The notes under the pieces: generated by a model | Databases searched by the model: none | What the model was told of the DNA's origin: nothing | Seen by the model: only the letters and a program-made list of their open reading frames with translations | Shown: piece by piece, positions 10,593-20,411 of the stretch | How positions within the stretch are numbered: the stretch's first letter is position 1 | How the letters are laid out: every line of letters starts with the position of its first letter | From: Phanerochaete sordida | Lineage: Eukaryota; Basidiomycota; Agaricomycetes; Polyporales; Phanerochaetaceae | Direction: 5' to 3' | Length of the DNA: 64,000 bases | NCBI GenBank assembly: GCA_019973155.2 | Contig: BPQB01000007.1 | Span: forward strand, 1 to 64,000 | Program-made: the position numbers and the translations under genes

Positions 10593-13057
10593 CTAGAGCC
10601 TCGCCTTCTCAACCGTAGCCTGCTGCGCCTTAAGCTCCCTCGCCTTGTCGCGCAAGAACCTCCGGAGTAGCTTGCCGCTGGGGTTCTTCGGGATCGAATC
10701 CACGAAGTACACGCCGCCAGCGAGTTTCTTGTAATGAACCTTGTGGTCGGTGACGTGCTGAAATGGCAGTAGTTAGAACCAATGCGCGACCAATTGTGAC
10801 GACGTCACTGACCTTCATGAGTGCGAGCTTGATTTTGTCCGTTTCGGCTGGATCCTGCTTGATACGCTCTTGCGCGTCATGGGACGGCACAATGAACGCG
10901 AGCGGGAGTTCACCGCTATATTCGTCAGGTACGCCGACTACGCATGCGTCGCCGACATCAGGATGCTCAAGAAGGTGACCTTCGAGCTCGGCCGGGGCGA
11001 CTGAGCGTGCGTCACTATGAAGAACTACAGTTCGCTGAACGGTGCGGCGTACCTTGGAAGCCTCGCACTTTCATGATCTCCTTGAGACGATCGAGCACGA
11101 AGATCTCCGCCCTCTCGTTGAACATGACTTCGTCGCCAGTGCGAACCCATCTGTCGGGTTTTCCGTCGAAGTATAGGAATGTCTCCTTCGTTCTGAGATA
11201 GGAAGCAAACTCAATCAACGTTCTCGTGAGCCAAAAGGAGGCGTACGCTTGTTCATTGTTGAGGTAGCACAGAGCCACAGTCGGGCCCTTGATGAGCAGC
11301 TCCCCCGGCTCGTTGTAGGTGGCATACGTTCCATCGGGCTTCAGAACGCGGCAAACGTTGCCTTGAAGCAGCTGACCGCCGCTTCCCATGGTGGCGATGT
11401 GCATGTCTATTCTCGGGAAAGTGATCGTGGTGGCAAGCTCTGTCATACCGTAGCCCTGGCCGATAGCAGAATTTGGCAGTCTCTCGCAGAATTGACGAGT
11501 GACCTCCGCGGACAGCGGAGCTGCGCCAGACATGCACATCGTCACGGAGGTGAGATCGTATTTCTTGACTATCGGATTCTACGGCGAGCGCGTCAGAATG
11601 GGCCTGAATGTGAGCTGTGGTATCCATACCTTCGCCAGAAGGACTATCATGGGAGGTACGAGCCTGACTCAATCAGCGCCGACAGCAGACATGGCAGGGT
11701 AGTGCGACTTACAATAGATGGTTTATGCGGTATCGTTGGACGTTGTTGAGCATACCCTCAAGAGTGAAGCGCGGCATGACGACCAGAGAAAACTAGACTT
11801 GAGTGTAAGATCTCGCAATGGACGAACGGATGGGGAAGACACACCCCAGCAAAAATGTAGAAATGCATGACGACAATGAGCCCGTAAATATCTGAGAAAT
11901 AGCGCGTTAATCAAGCGGGCAGCTGGAGAGCTAGGGACACTCACGGTAGAATGGAAGGACAGCCAGAACTACCTGGCCTGGCCGATATCTCGTGGCAGTA
12001 CCGTAGTTCTCGTTCGCCTGTCCGTAGTATGCCATCTGTATGACATTCGCCAGGACGGCATAGTGAGGGATGGCGACAGCCTTTGGCCGTCCGGTGGTAC
12101 CGCTAGAGAAGTTAAGCAGAGCGAGCTTCGTCTTGCCTTCGCCAGGCTCGAGCCTACGCTCCACGAATTGAGGATGCTTGGAGAGTCCTTCCTGGATGAG
12201 GGTCTCGAGGGTTGGATAAGGACCAGTGTACCCTTCGGGCGAGTCAAGGATAGCTATCCGGTCTGCAGATATGCCTGCTTGACGACAAGCGTCTTCTGCG
12301 ACCGCGATGCTCCCAGAAAATGTGAAGACCACGGAGGCTTTTGTGAGGTCTAGCTGGTACAGTAGCTCGTCTGCAGTGTAATTCGGATTCGCCGTACTAA
12401 TGCAGAAGGAAGGTCAACAAAGAAGTGTCGGCCGGGCAGAGAGATACTGACGTGACGATGCCGCCCAGTCTATGGGTAGCCCTGAACGATGTGTGAGGAC
12501 ATATTTAGAGACTCGGATTGCTCATTCCTACCAGACAGCTATGGGATAATCTATGACAAGCCCATCTGTCAGCACCTGACTGAACACGAGCAATGAAGCG
12601 CGTACCAACGTGATTCGAGCTGAAGATGCACACTGCAAGTGGAAGGTTGGGATCAGCTTGTGACAGGGGCGTGTAAACGCTTAGAATTGCACGAACAGAC
12701 TTGACCCTCGCCTGTGTGGGATAGATTGGAAGTGAGATGAGCACGTTCGGGGAACGACAGTTTGACGCACCAATATTCCAGCGAGCTTTCATTTCATTGG
12801 CTAGGCCAAACGTCCTCGCGCGCACCTAGACATTCTCAGGTTGGAGATGCAGACGCGGATATTGAACGCGTCTTTCTCACCTCTGACAGATGCACTCCAC
12901 GCCCTGTAGACTCCTCGATGAGCACTGGGTTTCCGTGCTTGTTCACCGGCCGCGTAGGGTGCCAGGAGTCGAGGATGAACTGAGGGAGTGTAACATCGTC
13001 TGGAATGTGCGGAAGTGTCCCGAAAGGCACGACAAACTCGGTGACCTTGTCGCTCAT
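10593..13057 (-). CDS. AMP-forming acyl/aryl-CoA ligase, 4CL-like, copy 1
   Basis: This is an ANL-superfamily enzyme that activates a carboxylic acid as acyl-AMP and transfers it to CoA. The start is ATG 13057 and the stop TAG at 10593-10595. Motifs in order are [14 protein letters not shown] (P-loop, ~12100), [11 protein letters not shown] (~11880), [20 protein letters not shown] (A5), then WVRTGDEV and [14 protein letters not shown] (A7/A8). An exon joined across a short intron continues [15 protein letters not shown], and the C-terminal lysine motif [18 protein letters not shown] follows. About ten short introns interrupt it and all blocks are intact. Copy 1 has a few extra residues before WVRTGDE that copy 2 lacks. 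The last three residues, Ala-Arg-Leu, fit the PTS1 consensus, so peroxisomal action is inferred. The substrate is not predictable; candidates are cinnamic-type or medium-chain acids. Confidence 0.88.
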
Positions 13058-13484
13058 CGTCTACGCAGGACAGAGAGCGTGCAGAGGGCTTCTCGGTGTC
13101 GAAGGGTATAGGTGCAGAGGGCCTCAGACCCCTTGCGGTCGCGACATCGAGCAGATATAGGACGCAGCACGCCCGGAAGACGGCCGAGGCGCGAATTGGC
13201 GTCAAGAGACGGTCATGAGACTGATCATGTCCGGTGACACGGATTCGCGACGGAAACCGACTCAGAGACCGTTCAAGAGAGGCGAATTGTCGACGCTTGC
13301 AGCAGCCATTTCCCACGTGGTCCGCCTCGGAAAAGGCGCTATCAGTACCGACACGAACACCCAAGTGAATTCCGAAGAACTAGCTCTAAAATTCCGGCAC
13401 GAGGTAGGAAAGCCTGGAGGTAGAAATGTGCAACAGTGGGAGGAGCGGGAATGCATGGCTGCTTCAGGCCGCCCGAAGTATCGC
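13058..13484. promoter_or_regulatory. Promoter region between the tandem CoA ligases
   Basis: This 427-bp segment holds the copy-1 promoter and the copy-2 3' flank. A CTATAT element (13155-13160, reverse strand) lies about 100 bp upstream of the copy-1 ATG. CCG/CGG triplets in everted orientation with short spacers occur at 13173-13183 and near 13225-13240. No gene was recognised. Confidence 0.4.
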
Positions 13485-15956
13485 TCAGAGTTTCGCCTTC
13501 GCAGGCGACTTGGCGCGCATCGTGCGGGCCCTGTCGCGCAGGACACGCCTCAGCAGCTTGCCGCTCGGATTCTTCGGAATCACGTCAATGAACTCCACGC
13601 CGCCAGCAAGCCGTTTGTATTCCACCTTCGCGTCGGCGACGTGCTATCAGACGCCAAGCGCAGGATCCGTGAGATAGGGGCCAGAACGAGTGCGAGCGAG
13701 CCTACCTTCATCAGCGCAGCCTTGATCCTCTCTGCTTCTGCTGGCGTAGTCTTCACGCGTTCTAGGGCCGCTTCGCTCAACGCCACGAACGCCAGCGGCA
13801 GCTCGCCGCTGTAGTCGTCAGGGACTCCCACGACGCAGCAGTCAGCCACGTCAGCGTGGTTCAGGAGGTGGCCTTCGAGCTCGGCTGGGGCCACCTGGAA
13901 GCCTTTGACCTTGAGGATTTCCTGCGGAACACAAGGAATGAGCTGAGCGTGCTCTCTAGAGCTGACCTTCGGACCCGTGTTAACTGACCTTGATACGATC
14001 AAGAATGAAGACTTCCTTCTTCTCGTTGATGACAACCTCGTCACCGGTGCGGACCCATCCGTCAATAAAGGTGTCTTTGGTGCTATTATGGGTATTCAGC
14101 AAATTTGCGAGGTCAGATGTGCATGTTGGAGCTCACGCCTGTGGGTTCTTGTAGTAGCCCAAGGCCATCGAAGGACCGGAGACTACTAGCTCTCCTGGCT
14201 CACCGTACTTCGCCAGTGTGCCATCAGGCTTCACGACTCGCGCAGTGAGACCAGGGATCAGAACACCGGCACAACCTGGTGTAGGCGGTAGCACGTCATT
14301 GGGAGAAAGCGCGACAGTGGTAAACGTCTCCGTCAATCCTGAGGGACAAATCAGTCAGCCACTCGAGACGACCGAGGGAAGCCGTGCGTCTTACCATATC
14401 CTTGGAGGGCGTGACACTGGGGCATAACTTGATTGACTTGTGCTGTGAGTTCCGCAGACAGAGGTGCTGCACCGCTCATCATCCATCGCACTGTGCTAAG
14501 ATCGTATTTCTTCGTTGCTGGATGCTAGAGCTGCTGTAAATTCGATCAACATCGGCGCGAGTTCTGATAGGCTCACCTTGCACAGTAGAACGACCATCGG
14601 AGGTACGACGCTGAAATATATTAGCCGCGACGCGCTTCCGTAGCACCAGTTCACTTACAAGAGATGTTTCACGCGGTAGCGTTGAATGCTACTAAGGAAG
14701 TTCTCGAAGCTGAACTTCGGTACAACGACCACAGTAATGCCCATAAACATGTGGAAGTGCAACAACACCACCATTCCGAATACATCTACGGCTTCATTAG
14801 ACATCGAGTTATGGGACATGTCTAAAGTGAAACTTACGGAAGAAGGGTAGAACTGAACACTTTCAGTAAGCGTCATGTCGATTATCCAGGTGTTGAAGAC
14901 TAGCTTACCACCCAGGGCAACGTCTCCTGCCTCATATCGTGGAGCTTTACCAACTAATTGCCTCATTTGAATATTGTTGGAGATCATTGAATAATGAGTG
15001 ACTTCGACTGCCTTCGGCTTCCCAGTAGTCCCGCTTGAGAAGCACAAGAAGGCTCGCTTCGTCTTCGCCTCGCCAGGTGCCAGCCGCCGCTCAACGAAAG
15101 TAGGCAGCCTGGCCAAACCAGACGCAATGAGCTCTTCCACGGTCGCGTACGACGATCCCGAGGGCTTCGGACCGAGGACGATGATCCGCTCTGGCGGGAT
15201 ACCTGCGCTCTGCGCCGCCTCCTGTGCCGCCGCGAGGCTAGCGACATGGGTAACGAGGACGCGTGCCTCGGAAAGCGTGATCTGGTGAGCGAGCTCCTCC
15301 GCGGAGTACCCAGGGTTTGCCGGGCTGCGTGCGGATCGTCGTCAGAGCGCGCCCAGACTGTCGGGACGAGGGTCTCACGATAGAACGGCACCGAGGCGGT
15401 GGACAGCCCTGTATGAAACACGCGTCAAGTGTGCTCGAGATAAGGTGGGGGCCTGCTTGCCAGAGGATTACGGGCCAGTCTACGTGGCAGACTGGTCAGC
15501 ACTCGCGTCGCACCAGCGAGATGGCCGCCACTCACCAACGTCGTTCGGGCTGAACAGGCAGACTGTGTGGCGTCAGCTGCCGCTTACTCTGCCAGCATAT
15601 GCGTTACCTACCAACATCGTTCTCGGCTGTTGCGCATTAATACACGTATTTCGCGTGGAGTTGACACTTACAGATGTTCCAGCGCGCCCTGAGCTCGTTG
15701 GCGAGACCGAAGGTTCGGGCGCGTATCTACGACGCGTCCAGACGCCTCGGTGTGAGCGGAAGCAGATTAACAGGAGTTGAACAGATTCAACACCCACCTC
15801 TTCGTAGCCTATTTGCCTCCCTGTAGCATCCTCGATGAGCCAAGAGCTGAGGTTAGTGCGAACAGGCCGGAGCGGGTGGTTGTAGTCAAGGAAAAATTGA
15901 GGGATTGTCAGGTCGTCCGGGACGGGTGCGAGAGGCTCCGTATGGATCTCAGCCAT
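13485..15956 (-). CDS. AMP-forming acyl/aryl-CoA ligase, 4CL-like, copy 2
   Basis: This is a tandem paralogue of the downstream ligase, in the same orientation and with the same domain order. The start is ATG 15956 (MAEIHTEPLAPVPDD) and the stop TGA at 13485-13487. The motifs are LCFSSGTTGKPKAVEVTHY (A3), VVLLHFHMFMGITVVV, LTETFTTVALSPNDV (A5), WVRTGDEV (A7), ILDRIKEILKVKGFQVAPAE (A8) and [16 protein letters not shown] (A10 lysine). The C-terminus Ala-Lys-Leu is a PTS1-type signal. A TATA box lies ~90 bp upstream. The two copies share N-terminal phrasing (LTIPQFFLDYNHPLRP versus [16 protein letters not shown]), which points to local duplication followed by divergence. Substrate is unknown. 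Confidence 0.88.
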
Positions 15957-16448
15957 GGTTGCACGTCGCAGCGTGGTGGTGGAACGCGCGAGAGAGAGGC
16001 AAGAGACCCGAAGCAGGGCTGTCAGTGTGGATCCGTCCCCGGCCTTTATATCACACCCAAAACGCCTATTCAGCTCGGAACTCGGCTATCCAGAGCCAGG
16101 GCTCGTAAAAGTGCATGACGACGGATCGCTGCGACTTCATTCACGCATTCCCGAACTTCCCATGTCCGTGCTGTGTTTCTGACGCATGCCAGCCCCGCGT
16201 TCTCACCGAGCCTCCTCGAAATTTTTGCCTCCGAGGTCTTCCCTCCGACATTTGGGCCCAGTGCGCGACCGGATCGGCAGGGCTGCATTTCGCGGCGCGA
16301 GGGGACGCCTGCTGTAAGCACCATAACGGCGTACATGATGCACGGGGACGAGCCAGGCGACTTTCGGTGAGCCCGCAGTAGCCGGTTCTCAGGCTCCGTT
16401 ACTCGCTCGCCGTTTCGACATTGCACACCACCTCGAACTCAAAGGCCG
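15957..16448. promoter_or_regulatory. Divergent promoter, CoA ligase 2 / Zn2Cys6 factor
   Basis: A 492-bp shared intergenic segment. The reverse-strand TATAAA (16045-16050) serves the ligase. CCG-GAT-CGG at 16269-16277 is an everted pair of CGG triplets, the type of site many Zn2Cys6 proteins bind. Regulation of the ligase pair by the adjacent factor is an inference from position only. Confidence 0.45.
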
Positions 16449-19400
16449 ATGGCTCTCTTCGAGGCACAGCCGCCGCGCCCTGGCCAACGCCCGTCGCTAT
16501 CTGGCCGCTCGTATCCCACGCAGTCAAGGTCGACGCCTCTGGACGCAGAGGGAGATGGTCCAGACAGGAAGCGGAGGCGGGTGCAGCGCGCCTGCGATAT
16601 GTGCAGGCTGAAGAAAGGTGTGGCACCAGTGTCGGCCTCGAAGTGCGAGTCTCTCTCCTGACCCAGTACCGGTTGGTCGCCACCTTGCAGTTCGATGTAA
16701 GCTTCCTATATATGCGCTACGAGCAGTCGTTCAGGCTCCACAGGTGAAGGAGGAAGTCCATCCCGGAAAGCATGCAACAACTGTATCAATGGAAAGTACG
16801 ACTGTACCTATATCCAAACCGCCAAGGCATGTCGGTCTCTAGCGTGCCAATGTCCTGGAAACGTCGCTGATCCAGCCGCCTGCAGGTGGAAGCACGAGAC
16901 AAGGCGTACGTGCCTGACCTCCACTACCAATATCCGTGCTGAAGATGCTTGGCTCGCAGATATGTACAAAGCCTAGAGACCCGACTGGTCAAGATGGAGG
17001 AGCTACTGCGCAGGGTATGCACTGTGCTGTCCATTTTATGAGTCCGGAGCTTGATAGTCATGTTCTATAGGTCATACCGGAAAACGACCTGTCGCAGAGT
17101 CTATCAGAATTAAGGGACCCACAACCAAGCGCGAGCGTCGTGTCGCCGCTCAGCCAGTCTGCACAGCATCGCGCTACACCACCCGCAGACGATGTCGACT
17201 CGGACGACGAAGAGCTCGCGGTGCGGCAGACTCTGGAAGAGAAGTTCAAGCACATCTCGCTCGATCCGGGGCGGCAGCACTACGTCGGAAAGTCGTCCAA
17301 CCTCGTGTTCATCCAGACTGCTGTGGACTTTCAAGAGGGAAGCAACTCTGAGAGGAAATCGGACAGCAGTCGAAGCCAGACACCCACAACGAAGCTGCCG
17401 TTCTTCGACTCCCCTCCGGTATGTCACGGCCTCGCAGGTCCCGAACAGTGCTCACAGATGACCACAGTGGATATCGCAAGGCACTCAAGACGAAGCCCTG
17501 TTCATATTTCCGGAGTACGACCTCATTCACTCTCTTGCCTCGACTTTCTTCGCCGAGGTGAACATATATTGGCCACTGCTGCATCGACCCACATTCGAGC
17601 GCTCCCTCAAGGAGGAGCTCCACTTGCGGGACGAGGGCTTCGGCGCACTCCTCCTCCTTGTGTGCGCCCTTGGTGCACGGTATTCGAAGGATCCGCGAGT
17701 GTATGTGAACGGCAAGCACAATCCACAGGCCGCCGGGCTGGAATGGTTCAACCAGGTCCAACGGACGATGAAGGTTATCAACATGGACCCTCCGAGAATT
17801 TATGACCTTCAGGCCGCATTTGTGAGTGTCTTCGCACTGGAGTCTTTTCGGAGACACTAAACTGCACCCCTACTAGCTTGCGTCCTCATTTCTGCACGGC
17901 TTGGCCGCGCCCCAAGCGTCCTGGCCAATCATGGGATACGGCTTCAGGCTTGCGCAAGCCATGGGCGCTCATCGGCGGAAGGTGTACAGCGGCATCGACC
18001 GTTCCCAGGGAGAGCTGCTGAAGCGGGCGTTCTGGTGAGGCCTCCGTGTAAGGCATCCCGAACACACGCACTGACCTGGAGGCAGGCTCATCATCAAGAC
18101 TGACCGAGACCTTGGCGCGGCATTGGGACGGCCGACTGGAATCCAGGAAGAGGAGTATGAACGCCGTGCACCGTTTTTTGAGATGTGCTGACAGCAACAT
18201 TTAGTTTTGATTGCGAGCTGCCGCAGGAAGTCGACGACGAATACTGGGATACCGGGAATCCCGCCACGGACTTCAAGCAGCCAGAAGACCAGCCCTCAAC
18301 AGTAGCCTACTTCAACCAATCCGTGAAGCTTAGCGCCATCACATCTTCGGCAATGCAGACTATCGTTCGTCTTTCTCTTTATTCGAGAGCCAACGATGCG
18401 CTGACTTTGTTGCTAGTACTCAACCAGCAAGTCGAAGAGTCAGGCAGGCCGCGGGACGGACTGGGAAGAGCGCAACGTCATCGAGCTAGACTCAGCACTC
18501 AATTCGTGGATCGACGCACTGCCGGACCATTGTCAGTCCAGTAAAACTTTACAGCGGCCCCCTCTGACGTATTCTCGGTCTCCTCAGTGCGCTTCGACCC
18601 CGCCCAGGAGAACCTAGTATTCTTCAACCAGTCGGCGCTGCTCTACTCGAGTTACTACAACCTGCAGATCAGCATCCACCGACCTTTCCTCTCGCAGCGT
18701 CGCTCGCAGTCGTCTTCGCTGCCGTCGCTCGCGATATGCACGAATGCGGCGCGCTCGTGTCTGCATGTGATGTGGGAGCAATATAAGCGTGCTCGCGCGA
18801 CGGATACGTATCAAGTGAGTATCAGTGATGATACATGTGCAAGCCTGGATTGACATGGGCTTTCCAGATCCCGCAAATCAACGGGCTGTTTGCCTCTGGT
18901 ATGGTCCTTCTGCTCAACATTCTGGGAGCGAAGGGAACCAGTTTGTCCGCGAACGCCAACAAAGACATCGGTCATGTCCATAAAGCCATTGAGATGCTAA
19001 AGGCTCTCGAGCCATGGTGAGTAGGTGATGCTCTCTCAGATGGCATCCCCGCTAACGCACAGAGCTTAGGTGGCATTTCGCCGGTCGCTTGGGGTACGTT
19101 CAAGATATAGACCTACCCGTGCAGCACTGACGAAGCGCCACAGCGATGCATTGACTGAACTTGCGCGGGCAGGAGACCTGCCACTTCCTAACGAGGATCC
19201 ATGCGACAAGGTAAAGGCTTTCGCGGAAGGGACGGCAACAGCCGCAGCTCGCGAATCCTCGATCCCCTCCGAAGCTTCGAGCACTTTACGTGACTCCCAA
19301 AGCCCTGCATCTTCCACGACGCCCGCTTACGCGGCCTCCAACACCCCTGAGTACGCGAGCGCAGCGGGCAGCTACGAATACCTGCCCGTCCGAAGCGAAG

Positions 19401-19861
19401 ACCTGAGCCGGCAGCCGTACCAATACGACTACAACCGAGAAATGCCCGCTTACCCTGTGGACACCTTCGCAGAATACCCCGCCGCAGCGCCCGCGTGGAC
19501 GTACAGCCCGTCTGCGCCCGCGCCGCAGGACGTCGCGGCCCAGCACGGCGGGCCGTTCCACAGCGGGCCCGCAGCGCCTGACGGCTTCCTGCGGACCCTC
19601 GCCGGCGGGTTTATGCAGGCTGCGCAGGGCGTGCCCACGCCGGCGGACGGCGCCGGCGGCGAGAACATGCTCGGGATGTGGTCGAACATGTCCGGGAACA
19701 TGCAGTGAGTGCCGCGTGCCGCCTCCGGGATGCGAGTGCGCAGCTGATGGCGTACGTGTTCCAGGTGGGACGAGTGGGGCAATTATTTCGCGCACCTGCA
19801 GCCGCAACAGCAGCAGCAGCAGCAGCAGCAGGACGAGCAGCAGCAGTGGCACGGACGGTAG
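16449..19861 (+). CDS. Zn2Cys6 fungal transcription factor with Fungal_trans domain
   Basis: A DNA-binding regulator with an N-terminal Zn2Cys6 cluster and a fungal-specific transcription factor domain. The start is ATG 16449. The cluster is spread over several exons: RRRVQRACDMCRLKK (to 16617), a 6-nt exon 16691-16696, then EGGSPSRKACNNCINGKYDC (16744-16826). Together they give C-x2-C-x6-C-x9-C-x2-C-x6-C. A GC-AG intron (16827-16885) and a 20-nt exon lead to YVQSLETRLVKMEELLRR, the usual linker/coiled coil. The middle region has NIYWPLLHRPTFERSL, GYGFRLAQAMGAHRRK and LGRPTGIQEEDFDCELP, typical of Fungal_trans. The C-terminus is low complexity and ends in a last exon with a poly-Gln run; TAG is at 19859-19861. 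Targets are unknown; the adjacent CoA ligases are candidates. Confidence 0.88.
19808..19831 (+). repeat. (CAG)8 trinucleotide repeat encoding poly-Gln
   Basis: Eight perfect CAG codons in frame, preceded by CAA and followed after GACGAG by three more CAG. They encode the glutamine tract near the C-terminus of the Zn2Cys6 factor. This is a likely length-variable site between strains. Confidence 0.85.
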
Positions 19862-20411
19862 GATACGTGGGTGTAGAGAGAGATGCTCGCCGATGTTTGG
19901 CTACGGACACGTCCTACCGGTGCATGGATCTACGTGGTGCTTTTTGACATTTCCTGCGGCGTAGCCTGCTTCATGGTTGAGGCCTGGGGGTCACGCGCCA
20001 TCAACGCAGCACTTGCGAGCAATTGTGCGGATCGCGAAAATTGCGGTCCTGCGCAGTAGGAGGAGCGAGGCGTGCCAGTGCCCGTGTCTCGGCTCCGGGC
20101 TGTGTTTGCTCCATCTTTGCGGGCGGGACTGGGTTTCCAAGGAGGACGTCCTCTGGCCTCGTCCGTCGCTCTGCGCCGAGTGTGTAAGGAGAGGCTGCGT
20201 CGTGCTTGGATATGCTGGCTGATGCACGCTCGCGTCCTTGCCTGCGGGGGCGGGGCAGCGCCGAGGCACGAGATGCGATCGGGGCGAACGCGCGTCGCGA
20301 CTTACACGCGGGAGATGCCGAGCGAGATCCAATAACGACTGCGGGGGCGTCACTTGTATTTATACGCCGGAGGGTCCACCGCAATCCACATACACCTTCT
20401 CCTAGCCCGCC
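19862..20411. promoter_or_regulatory. Intergenic segment with PB1-gene promoter
   Basis: No gene was recognised in these 550 bp. TATTTATA at 20357-20364 lies about 50 bp upstream of ATG 20412 and is a plausible core promoter for the PB1 gene. The preceding ~300 bp are GC-rich. Confidence 0.45.

Noticed and set aside
10593..15956. The two CoA ligases as part of a large secondary-metabolite cluster
   Set aside because: No polyketide synthase, peptide synthetase, terpene synthase, P450 or transporter was recognised within the flanking region. MED7 and a PB1 protein border the module.
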